Assembly: GCA_052244495.1 (NCBI GenBank)
Contig: JBQPXH010000010.1
Strand: one strand, 5' to 3'
DNA length: 64,000 nt
Source: Cereibacter_A sp052244495
Lineage (GTDB): Bacteria; Pseudomonadota; Alphaproteobacteria; Rhodobacterales; Rhodobacteraceae
A program made the position numbers and the translations under genes. Within the stretch, counting starts at the first letter, position 1, and each line of letters opens with the position of its first letter. Shown piece by piece: positions 17,711-26,084 of the stretch. The notes beneath the pieces were generated by a model that was not told where the DNA came from, did not search any database, and saw only the letters and a program-made list of their open reading frames with translations.

Positions 17711-19138
17711 ATGACGTCCATCGTTCCAGTCCTGCTCTGCGGAGGATCCGGCACCCGGCTGTGGCCGCTCTCGCGGAAGAGCTATCCCAAGCAGTTCGCC
17801 GCCCTCACCGGGGGCCGCACCCTGTTCCAGGCCGCGGCCGAGCGGGTCTCGGGCGCAGGCTTCACCCGTCCGGTCGTCGTCACGAATTCCGACTTCCGCT
17901 TCATCGTGACCGAGCAGCTGCAGGAGGCGGGGATCGATCCTGGTGTGGTGCTGATCGAGCCCGCGGCGCGCAACACGGCGCCCGCGATCCTCGCTGCGGC
18001 CCTCCATGTAGCGGCGCGCGATTCCGAAGCTCTGATGCTCGTCTGCCCCACGGACCATGTGGTGCCCGACGGGGCCGCCTTCTGCGCCGCAGTCAAGGCG
18101 GGGGCGGCTGCGGCCGAGACGGGCGATCTCGTAACCTTCGGCATCCGGCCGACTCGGCCCGAGACGGGATACGGCTGGCTCGAACTGTCCGACCTGCCGC
18201 CCGAGGGCAGCCTCACGCCCCTGCCTCTGACTCGTTTCGTCGAGAAGCCAGACCTCAGAACTGCGGAGCAAATGTGCGCGGCAGGCACCTACTTCTGGAA
18301 CGCAGGGATCTTCCTCTTCCGGGTTTGCACCATCATTGAGGCCTTTAGGGCCCATGTGCCGGGTCTCCTCGATCCGGTACGCCGCGCGGTCGAGGCGGCC
18401 GAGCCGGACCTTGGCTTCCTGCGCCTTGCCCCCGGACCCTGGAGCGAGGCCGAGGAGATCTCGATCGACTATGCCGTGATGGAGCGTGCTACCAACCGAG
18501 CTGTTGTACCCTTCGCAGGGCACTGGTCGGACCTCGGCGACTGGGAGGCGGTACGACGCGAGCTTGGCCCGGACGGGGCGGGCAACGCGCTTTCCGGGGC
18601 GGCCACCGCGATCCGCTGCGAGGGCAGCCTGCTGCGCTCCGAGGCGCCGGGACTTGAGGTGGTGGGGATCGGGCTCCGAGACATTGTGGCCGTGGCCATG
18701 CCCGATGCGGTACTAGTAGCGCATCGCGACTGCGCGCAGGAGGTGAAGGAGGCGGTGGCGGCGATGAAGGCCAAGGGCGCGGAACAGGCAGATTGCTTCC
18801 CGCTCGACCACCGGCCTTGGGGCTGGTTCGAAACTCTGGTCTTGGGCGACCGCTTCCGGGTAAAGCGGATCATGGTGAAGCCCGGCGGCGTGCTCTCGCT
18901 GCAGAGCCATCACCACCGGGCCGAACACTGGATCGTGGTGGCGGGCACGGCCCGTGTGACGGTGGACGGGGAGGTGCGGCTGGTGACCGAGAACCAGTCG
19001 ATCTACGTACCCTTAGGCTCAGTCCATCGGATGGAGAACCCCGGCAAGGTACCAATGGTACTCATCGAGGTCCAGACCGGCGCCTATCTCGGCGAAGACG
19101 ACATCCTGCGTTACGAGGACGCCTACGCGCGCGGCTGA
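17711..19138 (+). CDS. manC: Mannose-1-phosphate guanylyltransferase / mannose-6-phosphate isomerase
   Basis: 475 aa bifunctional type II enzyme making GDP-mannose from mannose-1-phosphate and GTP; the cupin domain isomerises fructose-6-phosphate to mannose-6-phosphate. Nucleotidyltransferase domain: LLCGGSGTRLWPLSRKSYPK near the N-terminus, then FVEKPD and FWNAGIFLF. The C-terminal cupin contains RPWGWFETL, VKPGGVLSLQSHHHRAEHW (metal-binding His) and VPLGSVHRMENPGK. The start at 17711 has CGGAG eight bases before it; a GTG at 17702 is less likely. GDP-mannose feeds exopolysaccharide or capsule synthesis, fitting the EPS locus from 29.7 kb, although it is separated by other genes and IS debris. 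Confidence 0.93.
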   Translation: MTSIVPVLLCGGSGTRLWPLSRKSYPKQFAALTGGRTLFQAAAERVSGAGFTRPVVVTNSDFRFIVTEQLQEAGIDPGVVLIEPAARNTAPAILAAALHVAARDSEALMLVCPTDHVVPDGAAFCAAVKAGAAAAETGDLVTFGIRPTRPETGYGWLELSDLPPEGSLTPLPLTRFVEKPDLRTAEQMCAAGTYFWNAGIFLFRVCTIIEAFRAHVPGLLDPVRRAVEAAEPDLGFLRLAPGPWSEAEEISIDYAVMERATNRAVVPFAGHWSDLGDWEAVRRELGPDGAGNALSGAATAIRCEGSLLRSEAPGLEVVGIGLRDIVAVAMPDAVLVAHRDCAQEVKEAVAAMKAKGAEQADCFPLDHRPWGWFETLVLGDRFRVKRIMVKPGGVLSLQSHHHRAEHWIVVAGTARVTVDGEVRLVTENQSIYVPLGSVHRMENPGKVPMVLIEVQTGAYLGEDDILRYEDAYARG

Positions 19139-19938
19139 CCATCGGCAGCCCCGTCGTGGACTTTCGCGTCACTGGAGTTGCTTTTGTTGCCCTAGATTTC
19201 TGTCAGGATCCGGTCGCGCCGTGATCTTGGGGCAGACGAGGAGCTCTCTGCCTCGCAGCGCACAGGTCTTAATGTCCGACAGTCACTCAAGGACTACACG
19301 AGTTGCGGCCGGCGCCCGCGGGTGCAGCACCGACAGATCCGTCGAGCCAGAGCACGAGCTCTTGGACGGCAGAAAATCCAGTCAGTGGCTCCGGATGCGC
19401 TCGACCCGGAGCGACAGCCAGATAGAAGTCTTGACCCCGCGCCGGCTGCGCCACTTGCCGAGTGCCACCTGTCGTGCCGGGACATTGGGCAGCTGATCCA
19501 GCCTGGCTCGAACCGGATTCGCCTGAGTGGCCGGTAAAATGGGGGCAACTCAGACTAGTTGCGGCAAGTGGATTGAACGAGGCTTCCGTCCCCCGGCATG
19601 GATGTTCATGAACTCATCCACATTGATCGAGATCGCGATCTCCGCCTCGCATTAGGCCGCAGGCGATGCAGCCAGGTCAGCGCCGCCGGCTGGAAGCAGC
19701 TCGAATCCGTAGCAACAGCCGGGTTTGGCAGGTGGATCACCTCCTCCCGGTCCGCTAGCCGGTCGAGCAGCCGATCTGTGCCATCCGCACAGTCGCTCGT
19801 GAACACCACAACGTCGGTTAATCTGGTCGCCCAGTACCGAGCCAAGCCTTAAAGGAAATAGGCACGCTTCGCGCGTGCTGTTTGAACCCCCTGGCGCCTT
19901 GGCATAAGGGTGGGCCAACAGCGCGGGGAGAGACGGCC
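19139..19938. other. Degraded, apparently non-coding DNA
   Basis: 800 bp between manC and kdsA. Several short ORFs on both strands (for example the minus-strand DFYLAVAPGRAHPEP stretch near 19430) have no family I recognise. Given the debris on both sides this is probably decayed coding or IS sequence. GGGGAGAGACGG before 19939 is the kdsA ribosome-binding site. Confidence 0.4.
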
Positions 19939-20817
19939 ATGACAGAGACGCCCACCACCATCGTGACCATCGGCGACATCGCCATCGGAGGAGCAAACCC
20001 GATCGCGCTGATCACCGGACCCTGCCAACTCGAGAGCCTAGATCATGCCCGCATGATGGCGGAGCGCATCGCCAAAGCCTGCGTGCCCACCAGCACGAAG
20101 TTCATCTTCAAAGCCAGCTACGACAAGGCCAACCGCTCCTCGATCGGGACGGCTCGGGGCTTGGGGATGGAGAAGGGACTTGAGATCCTTGGAACCATCC
20201 GCGAGGAATTTGGCGTGCCGGTGTTGACCGATGTCCACGAGCCCGACCATTGCGCGAAGGCTGCCGAGGTCTGCGATGTCCTCCAGATCCCCGCCTTTCT
20301 CTGTCGGCAGACCGATCTGCTGCTGGCAGCGGGCGAGACGGGAAAGGCGATTAACGTCAAGAAGGGCCAGTTCCTTGCGCCTTGGGACATGAAAAATGTG
20401 GCCGAGAAGGTGGTCTCGACCGGCAATACCCGCATCATGCTCTGCGAGCGGGGGACCTCCTTCGGCTACAACACGCTGGTGACCGATTTCCGCGGCCTGC
20501 CGACCATGGCCGCGACCGGCTGGCCGGTGGTCTTCGATGCGACCCATTCGGTGCAGCAGCCGGGAGGTCTCGGCGGCTCATCAGGTGGGCAGCGCGAATT
20601 CGCCCCGGTGCTCGCGCGGGCGGCCTGCGCGGTGGGGGTCTCGGCGCTCTTCATCGAAACGCACGAGGATCCGGACCGCGCCCCTTCAGACGGACCGAAC
20701 ATGATCCCGGTGGACCGGATGGAGCGGCTCATCGCTGATCTGCGAGCTTTCGACGCGCTGACCAAGTCCCTGCCGCTGGGAGAGGCCGAGGACGCGTCCA
20801 GCCTGATGGCACCATAA
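19939..20817 (+). CDS. kdsA: 3-deoxy-8-phosphooctulonate synthase
   Basis: 292 aa enzyme condensing phosphoenolpyruvate with arabinose-5-phosphate to Kdo-8-phosphate, for lipid A core or Kdo-containing capsules. Family signatures are intact: ITGPCQLES, FKASYDKANRSS, PVLTDVHEPDHC, QIPAFLCRQTDLL, VKKGQFLAPWDM, ERGTSFGYN, PVVFDATHSVQQPGG, FIETHEDPD and DGPNM. The start at 19939 is fixed by GGGGAG upstream. In most relatives kdsA lies with housekeeping genes, whereas this one is isolated near polysaccharide genes. It may be an extra copy serving a capsule (inference). Confidence 0.95.
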   Translation: MTETPTTIVTIGDIAIGGANPIALITGPCQLESLDHARMMAERIAKACVPTSTKFIFKASYDKANRSSIGTARGLGMEKGLEILGTIREEFGVPVLTDVHEPDHCAKAAEVCDVLQIPAFLCRQTDLLLAAGETGKAINVKKGQFLAPWDMKNVAEKVVSTGNTRIMLCERGTSFGYNTLVTDFRGLPTMAATGWPVVFDATHSVQQPGGLGGSSGGQREFAPVLARAACAVGVSALFIETHEDPDRAPSDGPNMIPVDRMERLIADLRAFDALTKSLPLGEAEDASSLMAP

Positions 20818-20839
20818 GAGGCGGTGGCGAGAGCATGTG

Positions 20840-20865
20840 CCGCCTGCAACCGTCTGCGCAGGCGG
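20840..20865 (+). terminator. Hairpin after kdsA
   Basis: CCGCCTGC (20840-20847) pairs perfectly with GCAGGCGG (20858-20865) across a 10-base loop, 22 bases after the kdsA stop. No clear T-run follows, so termination efficiency is uncertain. Confidence 0.35.
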
Positions 20866-21362
20866 AAGCCCGTTAAAAGAACACCACGTCGAAGAACATT
20901 GGACCTTGGCGGGCTTGACACCCCTGCAACCAGTTGGGCGCGCGCAACATCTCGAGCGGGATCACGAGGGCAAGGTGACCGCGCTTCTCCCTGTGAGTAT
21001 CGTTGCCCACAGCGGCCATTGCCCTGCGCGAGGCGATTGTGGCGGTGAGAAAGGGCGGTCACGTGGCATGGCCGGAACGAGGTCCGCATCTCGTGACGGG
21101 TTCTGGTTGAAGGATATTGGAACGGGCCACCGTGTGGGTGTTTCAGATCATTCATCCATCGGGCATTGCTTCGACCCGCGCGAGTGCCAACGGGCGAGAT
21201 CCCAATGTTGCTTGCGCCCATCATCAGGCCAGCGCGCACCGTTCCGAAATAGTGGACTTCATCGCCCCGTCCGCAACCTCCCCGAGCCACTTGAGCGGCC
21301 GAAGGATGCGGCAATATCTGTTCGCTCCACAAGTCTGACGCGGACTCATCCCGAAAGACAGT
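20866..21362. other. Non-coding or decayed DNA
   Basis: About 500 bp between the ends of kdsA and the converging kinase gene. Only short overlapping ORFs, none recognisable. Confidence 0.4.
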
Positions 21363-23768
21363 TTACGGCGACGGTCGCAGCGCAGCCTCCCAGCTCGAGA
21401 GGAACCGTGCGCGCTTCAGCCTGTCGAGATAGGTCAGAAGACCAGGTCCGAGGCGGATCGGCAGAAAGGCGCCCTCGTGCTGCCGGATCGTGCGCAGCGC
21501 CGGTGTCTCCAAGGTCCCGACCGGCAGGATCGGCAGCAGCCGCGAGCCCGTTACAATCAGGCGCTGCCCCTTATCGGACAGCAGGAACGTCAGGAAGCGG
21601 GCGCCGAGTTCGGGATTGGCGGCCGTTCTGGGCACGAACGCCGTCCGCGTCATGACGAGGTTGTAATCGTCCAGCAGGTGGACGCCGACGCCCGGCGTCT
21701 CTTCCGTCAGCGCATAGGATCCGATGACGTTCAGCGCCATCGCGAGATCGCCCCGCGCCGTCGCCGCAATCATCTCGGAGGTGCAGCAGAAGGTACGCGC
21801 CCCGGCCCGGCCCAGGGTCTCGTTCATGCGGGCCGCGTCGAGACCGAACTCCGCCTCCTGCGTCGCGTAGAGGTATCCGATGCCCGAGTAGCTCAGGTCG
21901 TAGACGCCGATGCGGCCGCGCAGCTCGTCCTCCCGTGCCCGGATGAAGCTGGCAAGCTCCTGATGGGTGGCAGGTAGGTCGTCCGCAGCGAACGTGGCTC
22001 TGCTGTAGATGATGGCGGCGGGCTCGAACGTGAAGCCGAAGAGCTCCGACCGCCAGCTGGCCCAAGGGGGCAGGCGACCCGCCTCGGGCAGGTCGAGCGG
22101 GATTGCCAAACCTCGGTTCACCAGATCCACCTGCAGGTCCATCGCCGGGCTGATGACGAGATCGGCAGCGAGGCTCCCTTCCAGCACCCCGTCGTAGAGG
22201 GCGGTGGTCTGGAACTCGTCATAGGCGACCGTCACGCCCGGATGCAGCCTTTCGAACGCGGCGATGAGCGGGGCGACGGCGATCCGGTCGGTGGCGCTGG
22301 AGATGCGGAGCATTTCGGCGGCCGCAGGCGCTGCGCCCGCCCCGAGCCAGAGCATGACCATCAGCGTCACCAGCCGCGGAAAGGTCAGGATTGCCTTCAA
22401 TCCGCCGCGCCGCGATGTCTCGAGCCGGAGCGAGGCGCGGTGGCCTTCGGCGACAGCCTTCACGATGGCAAGCCCGAGACCCGATCCGGCCGAGACGCGG
22501 GCAATGGAGGTGAACCGTTCGAGCGCCCGCGGCCGATCGGCCTCGGGAATGCCGGGTCCGGCGTCGGAGACGCTGAGGAGGATGGCGTCGGACCCCTCTC
22601 GTCGCAGGTCGATGTCGATCAGGTTGTCGGGCGGACCATGGCGGAGCGCATTCTCGATCAGGTTGCGAATCGCTTCCCGCAGGGAGACCTCGTCGCCAAG
22701 GATCACGTCACCCCCTTCCGCAAAGTCGTCAACGTCGAAAGTGAAGGTCGTCCCGCGCACCCGCGTGTCCCGCAGCATCTCGGCCAGCAGATCGCGGACG
22801 AGCGGGGTCATAGCGACCGGATGCAGACTCGCCTCGTCGGATCGGTGGATCACCATCGCATGCGCCAGCAGCTGGTTGGTCAAGCGAACCACGCGCTCCG
22901 CCTGCCGCTCGGCCTTCACCAGCCGCGTGTGCATGCCTTGGAAGTCGCGCGCATCGGTGGCGAGCGACAGCTGGCCCTGAAGGGCCGAAAGCGAGGTTCG
23001 GGTCTGATGGGCGACATCGGCGATGAAGCTCTCGGTCAGCGCACGGCTGTCGCGCGCGCGGGCGATGAAGCCGTTGATCGAGCCGATCAGCCCCTCGATC
23101 TCGACCGGCGGCAGGCCCCTCAGTTCCGACATGTCGCGAGGGTGGCGCGCCTTCAGTTCGGCCTCGACCTGGACGAGCGGCTTCAACGCCTGCGAGATCG
23201 CGAGCCAGACGAAGCCGAGCCCGATCACCGAGACCAGGACCACCCCGGCCATGCCCGTCAAGAAAAGCGACAGCAACTGGTCGAGCCTTGCCTCGCGCGT
23301 CTGACCCACCTGCACCTCGACCCAAGTCCGACCCCCCGGCGAAGTCAGCATCCTGCCCTGCACCGCGAAGCGCATCGCATCGCCATCGTAGCGGGCATCG
23401 TAGAACACCGCGCGATCCGAAGGCTCGAACGAGGCAGGCAGCGGCAGGTCGGGCGTTCCGGTGATCTCGCCATAGGCCGGCGAGAACACCCGGTAGACCA
23501 CGCGCTCGCGTGGCGCGAGCGCGAGGATTTCCATCGCGACGGGCGGCAGATCCACCGTCGGACCGGAGGGCCCCGGCGCCGTGCGATCGAGAATAGTGCG
23601 GACAGCCCCATGCAGCAGCAGGTCGTAGCTGTCGTCCGCGGCGCGCCCGGCATAGGTCCAGAGCAGGGCGGAGTTGACGCAGAGCAGCACAAGGAAGCCG
23701 GTGGCGATGAGCGCCAGCATCCGGCGCCGGATCGAGTGGCCCCGGCGCTCAGTCCTCGTCCGTGACAT
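21363..23768 (-). CDS. TctE-like histidine kinase fused to a periplasmic solute-binding domain
   Basis: 801 aa. TM1 (~17-40), periplasmic sensor (~41-167), TM2 (~168-190), linker, HisKA with ADVAHQTRTSL (His254; HE/HQ variation and TRTSL instead of LRTPL), HATPase with N-box NLIENALRHG, DAGPGIP and SGLGLAIVKAVAEGH (to ~462). Unusually, a third hydrophobic segment (~465-483) is followed by a full extracellular solute-binding domain of the Fe3+/AfuA-like class (~486-801, MLRISSATDRIAVAPLIAAF). Predicted topology puts it in the periplasm. No internal ribosome-binding site precedes Met470, so this is one polypeptide as read. The start overlaps the response-regulator gene by 20 bp. Likely senses a tricarboxylate and controls tctCBA. 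Confidence 0.85.
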   Translation of the reverse strand: MSRTRTERRGHSIRRRMLALIATGFLVLLCVNSALLWTYAGRAADDSYDLLLHGAVRTILDRTAPGPSGPTVDLPPVAMEILALAPRERVVYRVFSPAYGEITGTPDLPLPASFEPSDRAVFYDARYDGDAMRFAVQGRMLTSPGGRTWVEVQVGQTREARLDQLLSLFLTGMAGVVLVSVIGLGFVWLAISQALKPLVQVEAELKARHPRDMSELRGLPPVEIEGLIGSINGFIARARDSRALTESFIADVAHQTRTSLSALQGQLSLATDARDFQGMHTRLVKAERQAERVVRLTNQLLAHAMVIHRSDEASLHPVAMTPLVRDLLAEMLRDTRVRGTTFTFDVDDFAEGGDVILGDEVSLREAIRNLIENALRHGPPDNLIDIDLRREGSDAILLSVSDAGPGIPEADRPRALERFTSIARVSAGSGLGLAIVKAVAEGHRASLRLETSRRGGLKAILTFPRLVTLMVMLWLGAGAAPAAAEMLRISSATDRIAVAPLIAAFERLHPGVTVAYDEFQTTALYDGVLEGSLAADLVISPAMDLQVDLVNRGLAIPLDLPEAGRLPPWASWRSELFGFTFEPAAIIYSRATFAADDLPATHQELASFIRAREDELRGRIGVYDLSYSGIGYLYATQEAEFGLDAARMNETLGRAGARTFCCTSEMIAATARGDLAMALNVIGSYALTEETPGVGVHLLDDYNLVMTRTAFVPRTAANPELGARFLTFLLSDKGQRLIVTGSRLLPILPVGTLETPALRTIRQHEGAFLPIRLGPGLLTYLDRLKRARFLSSWEAALRPSP

Positions 23769-24423
23769 AGGCCATGTATCCCAGCCCCCGCGTCGTCTTG
23801 ACCGCCAGCGACGACCCCTCGATCTTGCGGCGCAGGCGGGTGACGATCTGCTCGACCGCGTTCAGGCTCGGCGCCTCCTGGAAGGTGTAGAGCTTGTCGG
23901 CCACCTCCTCCTTGGTCAGCATCCGACCGAGGTTGTCGATCAGGATCTCCAGCAGCTGGATCTCCCGCGCGCGCAGGTCGAGGTCGACTCCCTCGAGCCG
24001 TGCCAGCCGCGCCGCCCTGTCGAAGCTGAGCGAGCCGGCCGTGAAGACATTGCTCGCGCTGCCCGAGCGGCGACGCGCCAGCACGCGGCACCGGGCGGAA
24101 AGCTCCCGGAAGTCGAAGGGCTTCACCATGTAGTCGTCGGCGCCGGCATCCAGCCCGACCACGCGGTCGTCGATCTCGCTCCGCGCCGTCAGGATCAGGA
24201 CCGGCGTCTCGTCGCCCCGGGCGCGCAGCGAGCGCAGCACCTCGTAGCCGCTGCGGCCGGGCAGGTTCACGTCGAGAAGGACGATGTCGAAGCGGGCGTG
24301 GCGCAGCAGCGCGTTCGCCTCCTCGCCATCGGTCTCGCAGTCCACCACATGGCCTTCGGCGCGCAGGCGATCGAGGATCGTCTCCGCCAGATCGTCATTG
24401 TCCTCGACCAGAAGCATCCGCAT
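23749..24423 (-). CDS. OmpR-family response regulator, TctD-like
   Basis: 224 aa. Receiver domain with acidic pocket (E7, D8), phospho-acceptor Asp51 (IVLLDVNLPG) and Lys101 (DDYMVKPF), then a winged-helix DNA-binding domain with EIQLLEIL, VEQIVTRLRRKI and TTRGLGYMA. The start at 24423 follows AGGATCGCGGCC. Co-transcribed with the downstream kinase (20-bp overlap) and divergent from tctC, with about 190 bp between them that should hold its operator. Expected to activate tctCBA when the kinase senses a tricarboxylate; specific ligand unknown. Confidence 0.9.
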   Translation of the reverse strand: MRMLLVEDNDDLAETILDRLRAEGHVVDCETDGEEANALLRHARFDIVLLDVNLPGRSGYEVLRSLRARGDETPVLILTARSEIDDRVVGLDAGADDYMVKPFDFRELSARCRVLARRRSGSASNVFTAGSLSFDRAARLARLEGVDLDLRAREIQLLEILIDNLGRMLTKEEVADKLYTFQEAPSLNAVEQIVTRLRRKIEGSSLAVKTTRGLGYMAYVTDED

Positions 24424-24612
24424 GGCCGCGATCCTACGCGCGCCGCCCATGTCGCGGAAGTGCAGAGGCCACAGGGAAGGCGCAGGTCAGCGTCCTGTCA
24501 GCCCCGTATCAGCCAGACGACAAGAGCGCGGCGCAATCTTGCGGCAGCCGCCCGGTCGTGGAGGAACGATTCGGGCGAGCGCAATCAGGCAAGCATCCTG
24601 TGGGAGGACATC

Positions 24613-25578
24613 ATGAACCCTTTTCGCGGCACCGCCCTGGCGGTCGCGCTTTCGTCGCTGGCGCTGCCGGCCTTCGCTGAGATCGACCGGCCGGAATGCG
24701 TAGCTCCGGCGCAGCCCGGCGGCGGCTTCGACCTGACCTGCCGCGTGGCGCAGTCCGGTCTGGAGGACGCCTTCGGCCGCCCGATGGAGGTGACCTTCAT
24801 GCCCGGCGGCATCGGAGCCGTGGCCTTTAACCTCTTCAACACGACGCGGAGCGATGATCCGAACGCGATCGTGGCCTTCTCGACCGGGTCTCTCCTGAAC
24901 CTTGTCGTCGGCAAGTATGGCGAATGGACCGAAAAGGACGCGCGCTTCGTGGCGACGGCCGGAGCGGACTACGGTGCGGTGATTGTGCGCGCCGACAGTC
25001 CCTACCAGACGCTTGCCGACGTGATCGAGGCGCTGAATGCGGACCCGGGCAGCGTAGTCGTGGGCGCGGGCGGCTCAGTCGGCTCCCAGGACTGGATGAA
25101 GGCGGCGCTGCTTCTGAAGGCGGCGGGCGGCGACCCGCGGTCGATGCGCTACGTCGCCTTCGATGGCGGCGGCGACGCCGTTGCGGGCCTGCTCGGTGGC
25201 TCCATCGCCGTCTATACGGGTGACGCGGGCGAGATGGCCGCCCATCTCGGGGCGGGCGACATGCGCGTTCTGGCCATCATGGCGGAAGAGCGGCTGGACC
25301 CGCCCTTCGACCAGATCCCCACCGCGAAGGAGCAGGGCTTCGACGTGACCTGGACCATCATGCGCGGGTTCTACTTAGGCAAGAACGTGCCCGACGAGGA
25401 CTACAACCGCTGGGTCGAGGCGTTCAAGGCCGCCTATGCGACTGAAGAGTTCCAGAAGATCCAGCACGAGAAGGGGCTGATGCCGCTGAACCTCGCCGGG
25501 GAGGAACTGACCGCGTTCGTGGCAGAGCAGACCGAAACGCTGCGCCAAGTCGCCCGGGAAGCGGGCCTGGTCCAGTAA
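24613..25578 (+). CDS. tctC: Tripartite tricarboxylate transporter, solute-binding protein
   Basis: 321 aa periplasmic binding protein of the TTT family. Signal peptide MNPFRGTALAVALSSLALPA, then the Bug/TctC fold: CVAPAQPGGGFDLTCR at the ligand-binding loop and later GAGGSVGSQDW. Two Cys residues (in PECVAP and LTCRVA) could form a disulfide near the site. GGGAGGA lies before the ATG. First gene of tctCBA. Substrate probably citrate or a related carboxylate, but TTT proteins vary widely. Confidence 0.9.
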   Translation: MNPFRGTALAVALSSLALPAFAEIDRPECVAPAQPGGGFDLTCRVAQSGLEDAFGRPMEVTFMPGGIGAVAFNLFNTTRSDDPNAIVAFSTGSLLNLVVGKYGEWTEKDARFVATAGADYGAVIVRADSPYQTLADVIEALNADPGSVVVGAGGSVGSQDWMKAALLLKAAGGDPRSMRYVAFDGGGDAVAGLLGGSIAVYTGDAGEMAAHLGAGDMRVLAIMAEERLDPPFDQIPTAKEQGFDVTWTIMRGFYLGKNVPDEDYNRWVEAFKAAYATEEFQKIQHEKGLMPLNLAGEELTAFVAEQTETLRQVAREAGLVQ

Positions 25579-25585
25579 CCGCACC

Positions 25586-25611
25586 GCGGAGCCGCGAGGA
25601 GGCGGCTCCGC
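25586..25611 (+). promoter_or_regulatory. Perfect intercistronic hairpin between tctC and tctB
   Basis: GCGGAGCCGC (25586-25595) and GCGGCTCCGC (25602-25611) form a 10-bp perfect GC-rich stem with a 6-base loop, seven bases after the tctC stop. There is no T-run. It likely stabilises the 3' end of tctC mRNA or attenuates read-through, giving excess binding protein over membrane subunits. This is common for binding-protein operons; the role here is inferred. Confidence 0.65.
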
Positions 25612-25633
25612 ATTTCCATGGGAGGAGCTCTTC

Positions 25634-26071
25634 ATGGCTGACCGCGTCTTTGCCGGGCTGATGCTCGCGGTGACCCTGATCTACGGCTGGCTTGCCTTCA
25701 CGGCGATCCAGGCCCCGTTCCAGTATGACCCGCTGGGGCCGGAAAGCTGGCCGCGCCTGCTGAGCATCGTCGCTGCGCTGTGCCTTACCGCCATCCTTCT
25801 GCGGCCGGACGTGCCGACGATGAACGTGGCGCGAACGACATGGGTCAAGATCGGCCTGATGGTGGTTCTGCTCGTCGCCTATGCCGAACTGTTCCAGCGT
25901 CTCGGCTTTGTCCTCTCCACGCTCGCTTTCGGGGCACTTTCCGCGCGCCTTCTGGGCGCGAGCTGGAAGAACTCGATCCTCTTCGGCCTGATCGCGGGCA
26001 TCGCCGGATACCTGATCTGCGCGGGTCTCCTTGGGCTCAACCTGCCGGCCGGCCCCCTGCCGCGGCTGTGA
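25634..26071 (+). CDS. tctB: Tripartite tricarboxylate transporter, small membrane subunit
   Basis: 145 aa, about four membrane segments (GLMLAVTLIYGWLAF, LLSIVAALCLTAILL, IGLMVVLLVAYAEL, FGLIAGIAGYLICAGLL). Matches TctB in length and topology and in its place between tctC and tctA. GGGAGGAGCTCTTC precedes the ATG. Forms the membrane complex with TctA. Confidence 0.85.
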   Translation: MADRVFAGLMLAVTLIYGWLAFTAIQAPFQYDPLGPESWPRLLSIVAALCLTAILLRPDVPTMNVARTTWVKIGLMVVLLVAYAELFQRLGFVLSTLAFGALSARLLGASWKNSILFGLIAGIAGYLICAGLLGLNLPAGPLPRL

Positions 26072-26084
26072 ACGGAGCACATCC

